Shown here: piece by piece, positions 34,562 to 42,619 of the stretch
Layout of the letters: every line of letters begins with the position of its first letter
How positions within the stretch are numbered: the stretch's first letter is position 1
Origin: JAITWN01 sp964388175
Lineage (GTDB): Bacteria; Pseudomonadota; Gammaproteobacteria; SZUA-140
Length of the DNA: 42,619 nucleotides
NCBI GenBank assembly: GCA_964388175.1
Contig: CAYLYS010000014.1
Span: 1-42,619, forward strand
Reading direction: 5' to 3'
Notes under the pieces: generated by a model
Databases searched by the model: none
Seen by the model: the letters and a program-made list of their open reading frames with translations, nothing else
Told to the model about the DNA's origin: nothing
Translations under genes and position numbers: made by a program

Positions 34562-35458
34562 ATGGACGTGGCCGCGCCGCGACCGTACTGGAAAGGACAC
34601 CTGCGGCTGTCGCTGGTATCGATCGCGGTCGAGCTCTATCCGGCCATCGCCAGCTCCAACCGGCCGGCCATGCATCAGATCCACCGGCCGAGCGGCAAGC
34701 GCGTGCGCTATCAGAAGACCGTGCCCGGGCTCGGGCCGATCGACAGCGCCGACATCGCCCGCGGCGTCGAAGTCGAGGATGACACCTACGTCATCCTCGA
34801 ACCCAAAGAGCTCGACGAGATCAAGCTGCAGAGCCAGCACACGCTGGACCTGGTGCAGTTCGTCGATCAGTGCGAAGTGGATCCGCGTTATTTCGAGCGC
34901 CCCTTCTATCTCGTACCGGGCAGCGACATATCGGCGGAAGGTTTCGCCGTCATGCGCGCCGCGCTGCGCCAGGAACGCAAGGTCGGCCTGGGACAGATGA
35001 CCATGCGCGGCCAGGAGTACCTGGTGGCACTGCGCCCTTGCGGCCGCGGCCTGCTGCTGGAAACGCTGCGCTATGAGAACGAGGTGCGCGAAAGCGATGC
35101 CCTCTTCGACGATATCCCGCCCGACGAAGGACTCGATCGCGAGAAGACCGCGCTGGCGCGACGCCTGATCCAGGACCGGACGCGGGCATTCGATGCCGAC
35201 GCTTTCCATGACAGCTACGCCGATGCGCTGCGCGCGCTCATCGAAGAGAAGCGCGGCAAGCGCAAGCTGGTGCGCTCGCCGCCGGAGGAAACGAGGAAGT
35301 CGGCGGAAGTCGTCGATCTCATGGAAGCGCTGAAGAAGAGCGTCGCCCGCCAGCGGGGCGGCGCCAAACCGGCCGCGACCGCGAAGAAGCGCCAATCGAA
35401 GAACAGCTCGAAGAGCAGCGGCCGGCAGCCGGCCAGAAAAACCCGGCGTGCCGGATGA
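34562..35458 (+). CDS. ku: Ku protein, non-homologous end joining
   Basis: The 298-residue protein forms the homodimeric ring that binds DNA double-strand ends and recruits LigD. The bacterial Ku core is present: YWKGHLRLSLVSIAVELYPA, the IHRPSGKRVRYQKTVPG loop, VEDDTYVILEPKELDEI, the bridge region VDPRYFERPFYLVPG and YLVALRPCGRGLLLETLRYENEV. After about residue 250 comes a Lys/Arg/Ser-rich tail (KKRQSKNSSKSSGRQPARK), typical of bacterial Ku and thought to help threading along DNA. GGAG precedes the ATG by five bases. The next gene begins within two bases of the stop codon (or overlaps if its GTG at 35448 is used). Confidence 0.98.
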   Translation: MDVAAPRPYWKGHLRLSLVSIAVELYPAIASSNRPAMHQIHRPSGKRVRYQKTVPGLGPIDSADIARGVEVEDDTYVILEPKELDEIKLQSQHTLDLVQFVDQCEVDPRYFERPFYLVPGSDISAEGFAVMRAALRQERKVGLGQMTMRGQEYLVALRPCGRGLLLETLRYENEVRESDALFDDIPPDEGLDREKTALARRLIQDRTRAFDADAFHDSYADALRALIEEKRGKRKLVRSPPEETRKSAEVVDLMEALKKSVARQRGGAKPAATAKKRQSKNSSKSSGRQPARKTRRAG

Positions 35459-35459
35459 C

Positions 35460-37019
35460 ATGCCACGCCGCGGCGACAAATCCGGCCAGGCGCTGAAAAC
35501 TTACCAGGCACGGCGCGACTTCACCGCCACACCGGAACCGTACGGCGGCACAACGGCCGCGGGCGCTTGGTCCTACGTCATCCAGAAACACGATGCGCGG
35601 CGCCTGCATTTCGACTTCCGTCTCGAACTCGACGGCGTGCTGAAGAGCTGGGCGGTCACCCGAGGTCCCAGCCTCGACCCGGCGCAAAAACGCCTGGCGG
35701 TACGCACGGAAGACCATCCGCTGGAATACGGCGACTTCGAGGGCATCATCCCCGCGGGCGAATACGGCGGCGGCACCGTCATGCTGTGGGATCGCGGACA
35801 CTGGGAACCGCACGCCGACCCGCATCAAGGACTGCGCCGCGGCAGCCTGAAATTCACGCTGCACGGCCGCCGCCTGCGCGGCGGCTTCGCGCTGGTGCGC
35901 ATGCGTGGGCAGGAAGAAACATCACGCCGCCGCGCCGCAACCGAGAACTGGCTCCTCATCAAGGAAAAAGACGCCTGGGCGGACCGCGAGCTCGATCCCG
36001 TGGCGCGCTGGAATCGCAGCGTCGCCAGCCGCCGCGGCATGGCGGCAATCGCGCGGTCGGCGGATCGCGTCCATACCTCCGCTCCCTTGCCCGATTTCAT
36101 TCCCCCTCAGCTCGCCACGCTGGAAGACGAACCGCCGACGGGAAAGCACTGGCTGCACGAAATCAAATTCGACGGCTACCGGGTACTGGTCACGATCGCC
36201 GGCGGCCGCGTCCGCGTCGACACGCGTTCCGGCCTCGACTGGACGGCGAGGTTCGCCGGCATCGCCCGCGCCTGCGCCGCGCTGAAGGCCGACAACGCGG
36301 TGATCGACGGCGAAGCCGTGGTCCTCGACGAGCGCGGCGTCAGCCGCTTCGCACGGCTGCAACAGGCGATCAAGAACGGCAGCAGCGCATCGATCCTGCT
36401 GATGGCCTTCGACCTGCTGCGGCTCGACGACCGTGATCTGCGCGCCTTAACGCTGCTGCAGCGCAAGCGCCGGCTCAAGGCCCTGCTGAAGAACGCGCCC
36501 GGGCAGTTGCACTATTGCGACCACCAGCGCGGCGACGGCAAGACCATGCGCAGCGAGGCCTGCCGCCTGGGCCTGGAAGGCATCGTCTCCAAGCGCGGCG
36601 ACCTGCCCTACGTCTCCGGCCGCGGCCACGCCTGGATCAAGACCAAGTGCGTCGACCGCGAAGAATTCGTCATCGGCGGCTATCGTCCCTCCTCGGCCCG
36701 CGATCGGCCGTTCGCTTCATTGCTGCTCGGCGAGTACCTGGACGGCAGGCTGGCGTACCGCGGCCGCGTCGGCACCGGTTTCGACACCGATGCCCTGGCC
36801 GAGCTCGGAGCACGCTTTCGCCTGCTGGCGCGCCCCGACAGCCCTTTCGCCGCCGTGCCGCCGGCCATCGCCCGGCAGGCGCGCTGGGTAGCGCCGCAGC
36901 TGGTCGCCGAAATCCTCTATACGGGGCGCACGGCCGACGGCGTGCTGCGCCATCCGTGCTTCCTTGGCCTGCGTCGCGACAAGGCGGCGCGCGATGTCGT
37001 CGGCAACGCGGCGCCATGA
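35460..37019 (+). CDS. ligD: LigD-type protein: 3'-phosphoesterase + ATP-dependent DNA ligase domains (no polymerase domain)
   Basis: The 519-residue protein joins DNA ends with Ku. The N-terminal phosphoesterase domain is clear: YVIQKHDARRLHFDFRLEL, then DHPLEYGDFEGIIPAGEYGGG at about 30-150. The ligase domain starts near 215; its motif I HEIKFDGYRV puts the adenylated Lys at 236, followed by DGEAVVLDERG and later EGIVSKRGDLPYVSGRGHAWIKTKC. It ends where the polymerase domain of Pseudomonas LigD would begin. The polymerase is a separate gene overlapping by 4 bp (ATGA). The start may instead be GTG at 35448, overlapping ku. Either a natural split or a single frameshift in the lineage or assembly explains this. 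Confidence 0.93.
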   Translation: MPRRGDKSGQALKTYQARRDFTATPEPYGGTTAAGAWSYVIQKHDARRLHFDFRLELDGVLKSWAVTRGPSLDPAQKRLAVRTEDHPLEYGDFEGIIPAGEYGGGTVMLWDRGHWEPHADPHQGLRRGSLKFTLHGRRLRGGFALVRMRGQEETSRRRAATENWLLIKEKDAWADRELDPVARWNRSVASRRGMAAIARSADRVHTSAPLPDFIPPQLATLEDEPPTGKHWLHEIKFDGYRVLVTIAGGRVRVDTRSGLDWTARFAGIARACAALKADNAVIDGEAVVLDERGVSRFARLQQAIKNGSSASILLMAFDLLRLDDRDLRALTLLQRKRRLKALLKNAPGQLHYCDHQRGDGKTMRSEACRLGLEGIVSKRGDLPYVSGRGHAWIKTKCVDREEFVIGGYRPSSARDRPFASLLLGEYLDGRLAYRGRVGTGFDTDALAELGARFRLLARPDSPFAAVPPAIARQARWVAPQLVAEILYTGRTADGVLRHPCFLGLRRDKAARDVVGNAAP

Positions 37020-37942
37020 AACCGCAGACCGAACGCGTGGCGAACGTGCGCCTGACCAGTCCGGACAAGATCCTGTATCCGGCGCAGGGCGTGACCAAGC
37101 GCGAGTTGGCCGAGTATCTCGCGCGCATGGCGCAGTATCTGCTGCCGCACGTCGCCGGACGTCCCCTCTCGCTGGTGCGCTGTCCCGAAGGCCGCACCCG
37201 CAGCTGCTTCTTCCAGCGCCATCTCGGCCCGGGCATGCCGCCGAGCTTCCACCCGATCCACGTCCCCGGATCCGGAGCCGGATCCGAATCAGTATCCGGC
37301 GCCGGCAAGAAGCCCTATCTGTACATCGATACCGTGGAGGGACTCGTGGCAAGCGCGCAGCTCGGTGTGTTGGAACTGCACCTGTGGGGAGCGCGGATCG
37401 ACGACCTCGAACATCCCGACCGTTTGGTTTTCGATCTCGATCCGGATCCGGCGGTCGCCTTCGGCGCAGTCAAACGCGCGGCACGCCTGCTGCGCGACAT
37501 CCTCGCCAGCGCGGGCCTGCGCAGCTTCGTCATGCTCACCGGCGGCAAGGGCCTGCACGTCGTCACGCCGCTGCAGGGCGGCAGTGACTGGGAGAAGGTC
37601 AAGTCCTTCGCGCGCGGCATCGCCACCGCCGTGGCCACGAGCGAGCCGGACAAGTACATCGCCAAGGCGAGCAAACATCAGCGCACGGGGCGCATCTTCA
37701 TCGACTGGCTGCGCAACATGCGCGGCGGCACCGCCGTCGCACCCTACTCCACCCGCGCCCGCGCAGGCTGTCCGATCGCCGTGCCGATCGGCTGGCAGGA
37801 GCTGACGCGCATCGCGCGCGCGGACCAATACAACATCCGCACCATCGAACGCCGGCTCAGGTCGCTCGCGCGCGATCCCTGGGCCGAGTTCTTCCGTACC
37901 CGGCAGGACATACCCGAAGATGCACTCGGGCTGTTTCGATGA
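37016..37942 (+). CDS. LigD-type primase-polymerase (AEP) domain as a stand-alone protein
   Basis: The 308-residue protein is the polymerase module of LigD, which adds (ribo)nucleotides at broken ends before ligation. It opens with VRLTSPDKILYPAQGVTKREL and carries the metal-binding FDLDPDP, the LTGGKGLHVVTPL segment and RIFIDWLRNMRGGTAVAPYSTRARAG, all standard. A short Gly/Ser insert near residues 84-97 comes from a 12-bp DNA repeat (37266-37301). Its ATG at 37016 overlaps the ligase stop as ATGA, so translation is coupled and the two proteins should be made in similar amounts. Stand-alone polymerases of this type are known (LigD-like in Mycobacterium, PolD1), so the split need not be a defect. 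Confidence 0.93.
   Translation: MKPQTERVANVRLTSPDKILYPAQGVTKRELAEYLARMAQYLLPHVAGRPLSLVRCPEGRTRSCFFQRHLGPGMPPSFHPIHVPGSGAGSESVSGAGKKPYLYIDTVEGLVASAQLGVLELHLWGARIDDLEHPDRLVFDLDPDPAVAFGAVKRAARLLRDILASAGLRSFVMLTGGKGLHVVTPLQGGSDWEKVKSFARGIATAVATSEPDKYIAKASKHQRTGRIFIDWLRNMRGGTAVAPYSTRARAGCPIAVPIGWQELTRIARADQYNIRTIERRLRSLARDPWAEFFRTRQDIPEDALGLFR
37266..37301 (+). repeat. 12-bp in-frame tandem repeat inside the polymerase gene
   Basis: CCGGATCCGGAG (37266-37277), CCGGATCCGAAT (37278-37289) and CAGTATCCGGCG (37290-37301). They encode the linker GSGAGSESVSGAG. Confidence 0.85.
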
Positions 37943-38199
37943 AAGCGCAGCGCCCGCGCCATCGGACCATTGCCACCGTTATCGCGCAGGAACGAACGCT
38001 CGGCCGCCTCCGCCGGCTGGCGGTCGAGTGCAGGCACACGATGGTTTTTCCGCCACGCCGCGAGCAGCGCCGAGCCGACGCCACTCACGCTGACAGTAAC
38101 CGCAGCGCGCTCCGGAGCGGCATTCGTCCGCTGCCGCTCATGATGGATGCCGCCACAGCCGGGTTCATTGACGGATGCAACCGCCACCCGCGATGCGGT

Positions 38200-38227
38200 T
38201 TGAGCACCCGCCGCGACGGGCTATACT
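38200..38227 (+). promoter_or_regulatory. Putative promoter of the ergothioneine genes
   Basis: -35 TTGAGC (38200-38205), a 16-bp spacer and -10 TATACT (38222-38227). The predicted transcript starts near 38234, just ahead of a GGAGG at 38246-38250. The rest of the 354-bp gap 37943-38296 shows no supported gene. Confidence 0.6.
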
Positions 38228-38256
38228 CTGAAACGCCCCGGCCCCGGAGGATGGCG

Positions 38257-38304
38257 ATGCACCGCATCAGCGCTCAGAACCTCAAGCCGTGCCGTCATGG
38301 ATGA
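38257..38304 (+). CDS. Possible 15-codon leader peptide ahead of egtB
   Basis: ATG at 38257 lies six bases after a perfect GGAGG (38246-38250). It opens a frame of MHRISAQNLKPCRHG and then a stop at 38302-38304. This stop overlaps the egtB start (38297) by 8 bp. egtB itself has no visible ribosome-binding site, so translation of the leader may deliver ribosomes to it. The peptide has one Cys and two His, the amino acids related to ergothioneine synthesis, which may be chance. Confidence 0.45.
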   Translation: MHRISAQNLKPCRHG

Positions 38305-39520
38305 AACCGCGCTTCATGCCTGTTCGGCGGACGCAGCGATCGACGCGCGACTGGCCGCCGTGCGCGCACAGACGCGGCACCTGTGCGACCCGCTCGAAAC
38401 CGAAGACTTCGTCGTGCAGCCGCTCACGGAAGTGAGCCCGCCGAAATGGCATCTCGCCCATACCAGCTGGTTCTTCGAGCAGTTCATCCTGCAGCCCCAT
38501 CTGCGTGGCTATCGCGTCTTCGATCCGGCTTATGCCCCGCTGTTCAACTCATACTACAAGTCGGTCGGGCCACACTGGCCACAGAGCCGCCGCGGCACGC
38601 TGTCACGGCCGACGGTGCGGGAAATCTTCGCCTATCGCAGCCACGTCGATGCGGCGATGACCGCGCTGCTGCGCGCGGCCGCGCCGCCGGCGGTCGCCGA
38701 GCTGACCGAAGCCGGTATCCAGCACGAACAGCAGCACCAGGAGCTGCTGCTGATGGACATCAAGGCCATCCTCGGCGCCAACCCTTCGATGCCGCGTTAC
38801 TCGGCGCACCCGCCCGCACCGATGCCCTCATCAACGCCCTCATCAGTACAGGATCAAACCGACCACGGCTGGGCACTCATCGCCGAAGGAGTGCAGGCCG
38901 TCGGCGCGGATAAAGCAAGCTTCTCCTACGACAACGAACGACCGCGTCACCGCGTCTGGCTCGCAGGCGGCGAGATCGCGCGGCGCATGGTCAGCAACGG
39001 CGAATACCGCGATTTCATCGAAGACGGCGGCTACGAGGATCCGCGCCTGTGGACCAGCAAGGGCTGGGACTGGGCGCAGGCCGGCGCAATCGGCGCACCG
39101 CTGTACTGGTTGCGCGGAGAAGACGGCGCATGGCGCGAATTCACGCTGGCCGGCGCCGCCGCGCTCGATGAAGTCGCGCCCGTCATGCACGTCAGCTGGT
39201 TCGAGGCCGACGCCTACGCGCGCTGGCGCGGCTGTCGTCTGCCGACCGAACAGGAGTACGAGATCTTCCTCGCACAACAACCGCCGTCACCGCCGCGCGG
39301 TCTGTGGTGCTGGACCGCCAGCCAGTACTCACCCTACCCCGGCTTTCGCCCCTTCACCGGTCCGCTCGCCGAATACAACGGTAAATTCATGTGCAACCAG
39401 TTCGTGCTGCGCGGCGGCTGCTTCGCCACCCCGCGCGACCACTACCGCATCAGCTACCGGAATTTTTACGAGCCGCAGCAGCGCTGGATGTTCTCGGGCA
39501 TCCGCCTGGCGCGCGGCTGA
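38297..39520 (+). CDS. egtB: Ergothioneine biosynthesis sulfoxide synthase EgtB
   Basis: The 407-residue non-heme iron enzyme joins a Cys-containing thiol to hercynine with O2. The N-terminal DinB-like domain has PPKWHLAHTSWFFE and IQHEQQHQELLLMD; the His of HLAHT (52 or 55) and His144 and His148 are the expected iron ligands. The C-terminal FGE-sulfatase domain begins near 195 and shows RLPTEQEYEIF, WCWTASQYSPYPGF and FVLRGGCFATP near the end. The length and order fit EgtB. A 12-bp repeat (38824-38847) lies in the linker (MPSSTPSSVQ). egtD follows 56 bp downstream. egtA and egtC are absent from the window, so the thiol donor may be free Cys or made elsewhere. Confidence 0.94.
   Translation: MDETALHACSADAAIDARLAAVRAQTRHLCDPLETEDFVVQPLTEVSPPKWHLAHTSWFFEQFILQPHLRGYRVFDPAYAPLFNSYYKSVGPHWPQSRRGTLSRPTVREIFAYRSHVDAAMTALLRAAAPPAVAELTEAGIQHEQQHQELLLMDIKAILGANPSMPRYSAHPPAPMPSSTPSSVQDQTDHGWALIAEGVQAVGADKASFSYDNERPRHRVWLAGGEIARRMVSNGEYRDFIEDGGYEDPRLWTSKGWDWAQAGAIGAPLYWLRGEDGAWREFTLAGAAALDEVAPVMHVSWFEADAYARWRGCRLPTEQEYEIFLAQQPPSPPRGLWCWTASQYSPYPGFRPFTGPLAEYNGKFMCNQFVLRGGCFATPRDHYRISYRNFYEPQQRWMFSGIRLARG
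38824..38847 (+). repeat. 12-bp in-frame tandem repeat inside egtB
   Basis: GCCCTCATCAAC (38824-38835) and GCCCTCATCAGT (38836-38847). It codes for part of the linker between the DinB-like and FGE domains. Confidence 0.75.
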
Positions 39521-39576
39521 AAGACCGCTGAAAGACAGCGGCGGAAACGCATTCATACCGGCATGGAGAACCCATC

Positions 39577-40587
39577 ATGCAGATGGACATCACCGACCTC
39601 AGAGAGAACGGCGGCGCCGCAGTCGCGGATGCGCGCGAGCAGTTCGCACTGGATGTGCTCACCGGGCTGTGCACCTCTCCCAAGCAGATCCCGGCCAAGT
39701 ATTTCTATGACGACAACGGCAGCCGTCTCTTTCAGCAGATCACGCGGCAGGCGGAATATTATCTGTCGCGCGCCGAGCGCTCCATCCTCGAAGCCGTGCA
39801 GAACGAACTGCCGCGGCTCGTGCCCGGCGAGAGCATCGACATCATCGAGCTCGGCCCCGGCGACGGCGCCAAATCGCGCCTGGTCATCGCCGGTTTCCTG
39901 CATGCCGGGCGGCGGGTGAATTACTATCCGATCGACATCTCGGCGAAAGCGCTCGACCTGCTGGCGAACAACCTGCCGGCGGACCGCCGCCTCACCGTCC
40001 ACGGCGTGATCGCCGAATATGCCCAGGGCCTGCGCTACGCGCGCGAGCGTTCGGAAAACCGCCAGCTGGTACTGTTCCTCGGCTCCAACATCGGCAATTT
40101 CGATGCCTGTCAGAGCCAGGCCTTTCTGCGCAGCGTGTGGAAGAGCCTGGCGGCGGGCGATCGCCTCATCGTCGGCTTCGACCTGAAGAAGGACGTCGCC
40201 ACGCTCACGCGCGCCTACAATGATGCGGCCGGTCATACCCGCGCCTTCAACCTCAACCTGCTGCGGCGTATCAACGAAGAACTGGGCGGAAACTTCGATC
40301 TCGGCGGCTTTCAGCACTTCGGCGTCTACAATCCAGTGCTCGGCGCGATGGAAAGCTATCTGCTCTCGACCCGGGACCAGGAGGTACACATCGCCGAACT
40401 CGAGCGCTCGTTCCGCTTCAGGGAATTCGAACCCCTGCACCTGGAGCATTCCTTCAAGTTCCTGGCGCAGGACATCGATCGCCTGTGCGAGCGCATCGGC
40501 TTTCGCCTGGAGCGCAATTTCTACGATCCCAGGCACTATTTCGTCGATTCCCTGTGGAGCGTGCGCAAGAGCGCTCCGCCGTCCTGA
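39577..40587 (+). CDS. egtD: L-histidine N-alpha-methyltransferase EgtD
   Basis: The 336-residue enzyme trimethylates histidine with S-adenosylmethionine to give hercynine, the EgtB substrate. The SAM site is IIELGPGDGAKSRLV; family marks are IPAKYFYDDNGSRLFQQIT, YYPIDISAKAL, LFLGSNIGNFD, IVGFDLKKD, FNLNLLRRINEELGG and the C-terminal EHSFKF. The length matches EgtD. GGAGA precedes the ATG by eight bases. It forms an operon with egtB. Its stop is only 4 bp from that of the convergent SDR gene, so no terminator fits between them. Confidence 0.97.
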   Translation: MQMDITDLRENGGAAVADAREQFALDVLTGLCTSPKQIPAKYFYDDNGSRLFQQITRQAEYYLSRAERSILEAVQNELPRLVPGESIDIIELGPGDGAKSRLVIAGFLHAGRRVNYYPIDISAKALDLLANNLPADRRLTVHGVIAEYAQGLRYARERSENRQLVLFLGSNIGNFDACQSQAFLRSVWKSLAAGDRLIVGFDLKKDVATLTRAYNDAAGHTRAFNLNLLRRINEELGGNFDLGGFQHFGVYNPVLGAMESYLLSTRDQEVHIAELERSFRFREFEPLHLEHSFKFLAQDIDRLCERIGFRLERNFYDPRHYFVDSLWSVRKSAPPS

Positions 40588-40591
40588 GCCC

Positions 40592-41485
<894 letters not shown>

Positions 41486-41508
41486 GGCTCCATTCCTCTG
41501 CCGGCGTC

Positions 41509-42081
41509 TCAGCGCACGCTGCGCTGCTGTCCGGTGTGCGAACCTTCGGCGAACTCCTCGATCATTTTGGCGTTGAACGCGGGAATGTCGCCGGGATTCC
41601 GGCTCGTCACCAGACCCTGATCGACGACGACTTCGCGATCCACCCAGCGCGCGCCGGCGTTTTCCAGGTCCTTGCTGAGCGAGGGATAGGAAGTGAGCTG
41701 CCGGCCGGCCACCACGCCGGCGTCGATCAGTGTCCACGGCCCGTGGCAGATAGCGGCGACCGGCTTGCCGGCGCGGAAGAACGCCTGCACGAAGGCGAGC
41801 GCGTCGGGATTGGTGCGCAAACGGTCGGGATTCATGACGCCGCCCGGCAGCAGCAATGCATCGTATTCCTCCGCGGCAGCCTGCTCGACGGTGACATCGA
41901 CGTCGAATTCCTCGCCCCAGTCACTCATGTCCCAGGCCCTGACCTTGTCCTGTTCGGGCGAGACGATCGCAGTACGGGCGCCGCTGTCTTCCAGCGCTTT
42001 CTTCGGCTCCGTCAGCTCGACCTGCTCGAAGCCGTTCTCGACCAGGATAGCCACCTTTCTTCCCTGAAGACGCTTTGCCAT
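41509..42081 (-). CDS. DJ-1/PfpI-family protein (type 1 glutamine amidotransferase-like)
   Basis: The 190-residue protein has the PfpI fold: KVAILVENGFEQVELTEPKKAL at the start, LLLPGGVMNPD, and the nucleophile elbow AAICHGPWTLI with the reactive Cys before His. Members are described as proteases, glyoxalases or deglycases active in stress; the exact activity is not settled. The start at 42081 has AAGGAG seven bases upstream; the open frame to 42180 is not needed. It leads an operon with the SDR gene. Confidence 0.94.
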   Translation of the reverse strand: MAKRLQGRKVAILVENGFEQVELTEPKKALEDSGARTAIVSPEQDKVRAWDMSDWGEEFDVDVTVEQAAAEEYDALLLPGGVMNPDRLRTNPDALAFVQAFFRAGKPVAAICHGPWTLIDAGVVAGRQLTSYPSLSKDLENAGARWVDREVVVDQGLVTSRNPGDIPAFNAKMIEEFAEGSHTGQQRSVR

Positions 42082-42469
42082 GTCAGCACTCCTTGCCGAT
42101 CGTTGAACAAAACCGCAGCCGTCCCCTCGCGTGATTCCTATCCCTTGATGCCTATCTTTTAGGATGACGGTTGATGGCAATGGTTCCCCATGACGCTGAG
42201 CGCCGGCGCCGGGTTCAGGGAAGGTGCGTGCTCTGCCGCGATAGGGTGCGCGATGCGGGCAAAAGCCCCGCCCGCACCCTCGCCCGTCGCCGTACGGCCC
42301 GCTTCAGACGTATACGAGCGGTTGGCCCGCGAGATGCATTGGTGAGAGACAGGACAGCCGGAATCACCGGGCTGGTGGATGCCGAGAGCAGCGCGCACGC
42401 GTGGTCATCGATCAATCGGCAAGCAGGCACTCTTTGCATCCGCTTCCTCGAACCGAAGGAGACAAGCTC
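42082..42469. other. 388-bp gap with one strong hairpin
   Basis: No gene supported. A hairpin has arms AGGGTGCG (42243-42250) and CGCACCCT (42273-42280), with inner pairing GCGGG/CCCGC around CAAAAG. It may end a transcript or lie in the leader of the downstream small gene. Confidence 0.55.
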
Positions 42470-42619
42470 ATGTTCGATTTTCTTGCGGAATATATGCTCT
42501 TGGCGTTCGCACTCGGCGGCATCCTGGGAGCGGTAGTGGCTTCGCACCTCACGGCGCGTTACAGACGGCCGGCCATCGTCACCAGACGCGAGCCACCGCA
42601 TGCGCGGGCCAACGATCTG
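42470..42619 (+). CDS. Small membrane protein, 5' part (continues beyond the window)
   Basis: A good ribosome-binding site AAGGAG lies about seven bases before ATG 42470. The frame MFDFLAEYMLLAFALGGILGAVVASH... is open for all 50 codons to the right edge. It has one hydrophobic span (about 9-27, LLAFALGGILGAVVA) and then a basic, Pro-rich stretch. I do not recognise a family. A short inner-membrane protein with a cytoplasmic tail is the simplest reading. Confidence 0.6.
   Translation, partial: MFDFLAEYMLLAFALGGILGAVVASHLTARYRRPAIVTRREPPHARANDL

Noticed and set aside
37939..38304. Open frame of 121 codons starting at the ATGA overlap with the polymerase gene
   Set aside because: Arg-rich, without homology-like features, and it runs through the putative egtB promoter. 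Only its last 15 codons, behind their own GGAGG, are kept as a possible leader peptide.

Overview
The window is GC-rich bacterial DNA with tightly packed genes. The gene set points to a gammaproteobacterium: csiV-type cell-shape protein, DksA, SrkA/YihE, smc and ligA as neighbours, methylthioinosine phosphorylase next to hpt, and a Pseudomonas-style domain order in the NHEJ ligase. Genus cannot be fixed from sequence alone. A 100-base run of N at 9251-9350, flanked on both sides by the same 55 bases, shows that this is a draft or metagenome scaffold. No rRNA, tRNA, CRISPR array, transposase, integrase or phage gene was seen.

Layout. 1-434: end of dapD (lysine/peptidoglycan precursor). 489-3600 (minus): an alpha/beta hydrolase, a YihY-type membrane protein and a DoxX protein. 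3858-4655: LpxH-like phosphatase. 4724-6651 (minus): a translationally coupled DUF6502-DUF5666 pair with a palindrome at its start. 6977-8597: a soluble, ATP-site-degenerate histidine kinase-like protein and a NarL/FixJ response regulator. 8627-11581: peptide deformylase, csiV, then hpt and methylthioinosine phosphorylase overlapping on the minus strand. 11795-17454 (minus): smc and ligA with no zipA between them. 17551-20417: queF, an FGGY sugar kinase bracketed by a 12-bp repeat family, and uppP. 20422-22385 (minus): cbbY-like phosphatase and an aminotransferase. 22539-25251: dksA and acetyl-CoA synthetase. 25578-27644 (minus): srkA and a D-2-hydroxyacid dehydrogenase. 27842-28501: 1-Cys peroxiredoxin. 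28974-33641 (minus): a giant lipoprotein with seven repeats of about 123 residues. 34361-37942: NHEJ operon (DUF3008, Ku, and LigD split into two overlapping genes). 38257-40587: ergothioneine genes egtB and egtD behind a likely leader mini-cistron. 40592-42081 (minus): DJ-1/PfpI protein and short-chain dehydrogenase. 42470 to the edge: start of a small membrane protein.

Functionally, most of the left two thirds is housekeeping (cell envelope, replication/segregation, purine salvage, acetate activation, stringent response). The right third reads as a stress-survival block: peroxiredoxin, NHEJ, ergothioneine, DJ-1/PfpI and a general-stress-type SDR.

The most unusual features are: (1) the recurrence of short tandem duplications (units 11-16 bp) at about ten separate sites, including inside two genes and at the assembly gap; (2) the repeat array that appears to interrupt one C-terminal domain of the giant lipoprotein; (3) the kinase-like protein that keeps its phospho-acceptor His but has lost recognisable ATP-binding boxes; (4) the split LigD; and (5) the DUF6502/DUF5666 pair with a putative autoregulatory operator. 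No single system here can be called wholly new from sequence alone.
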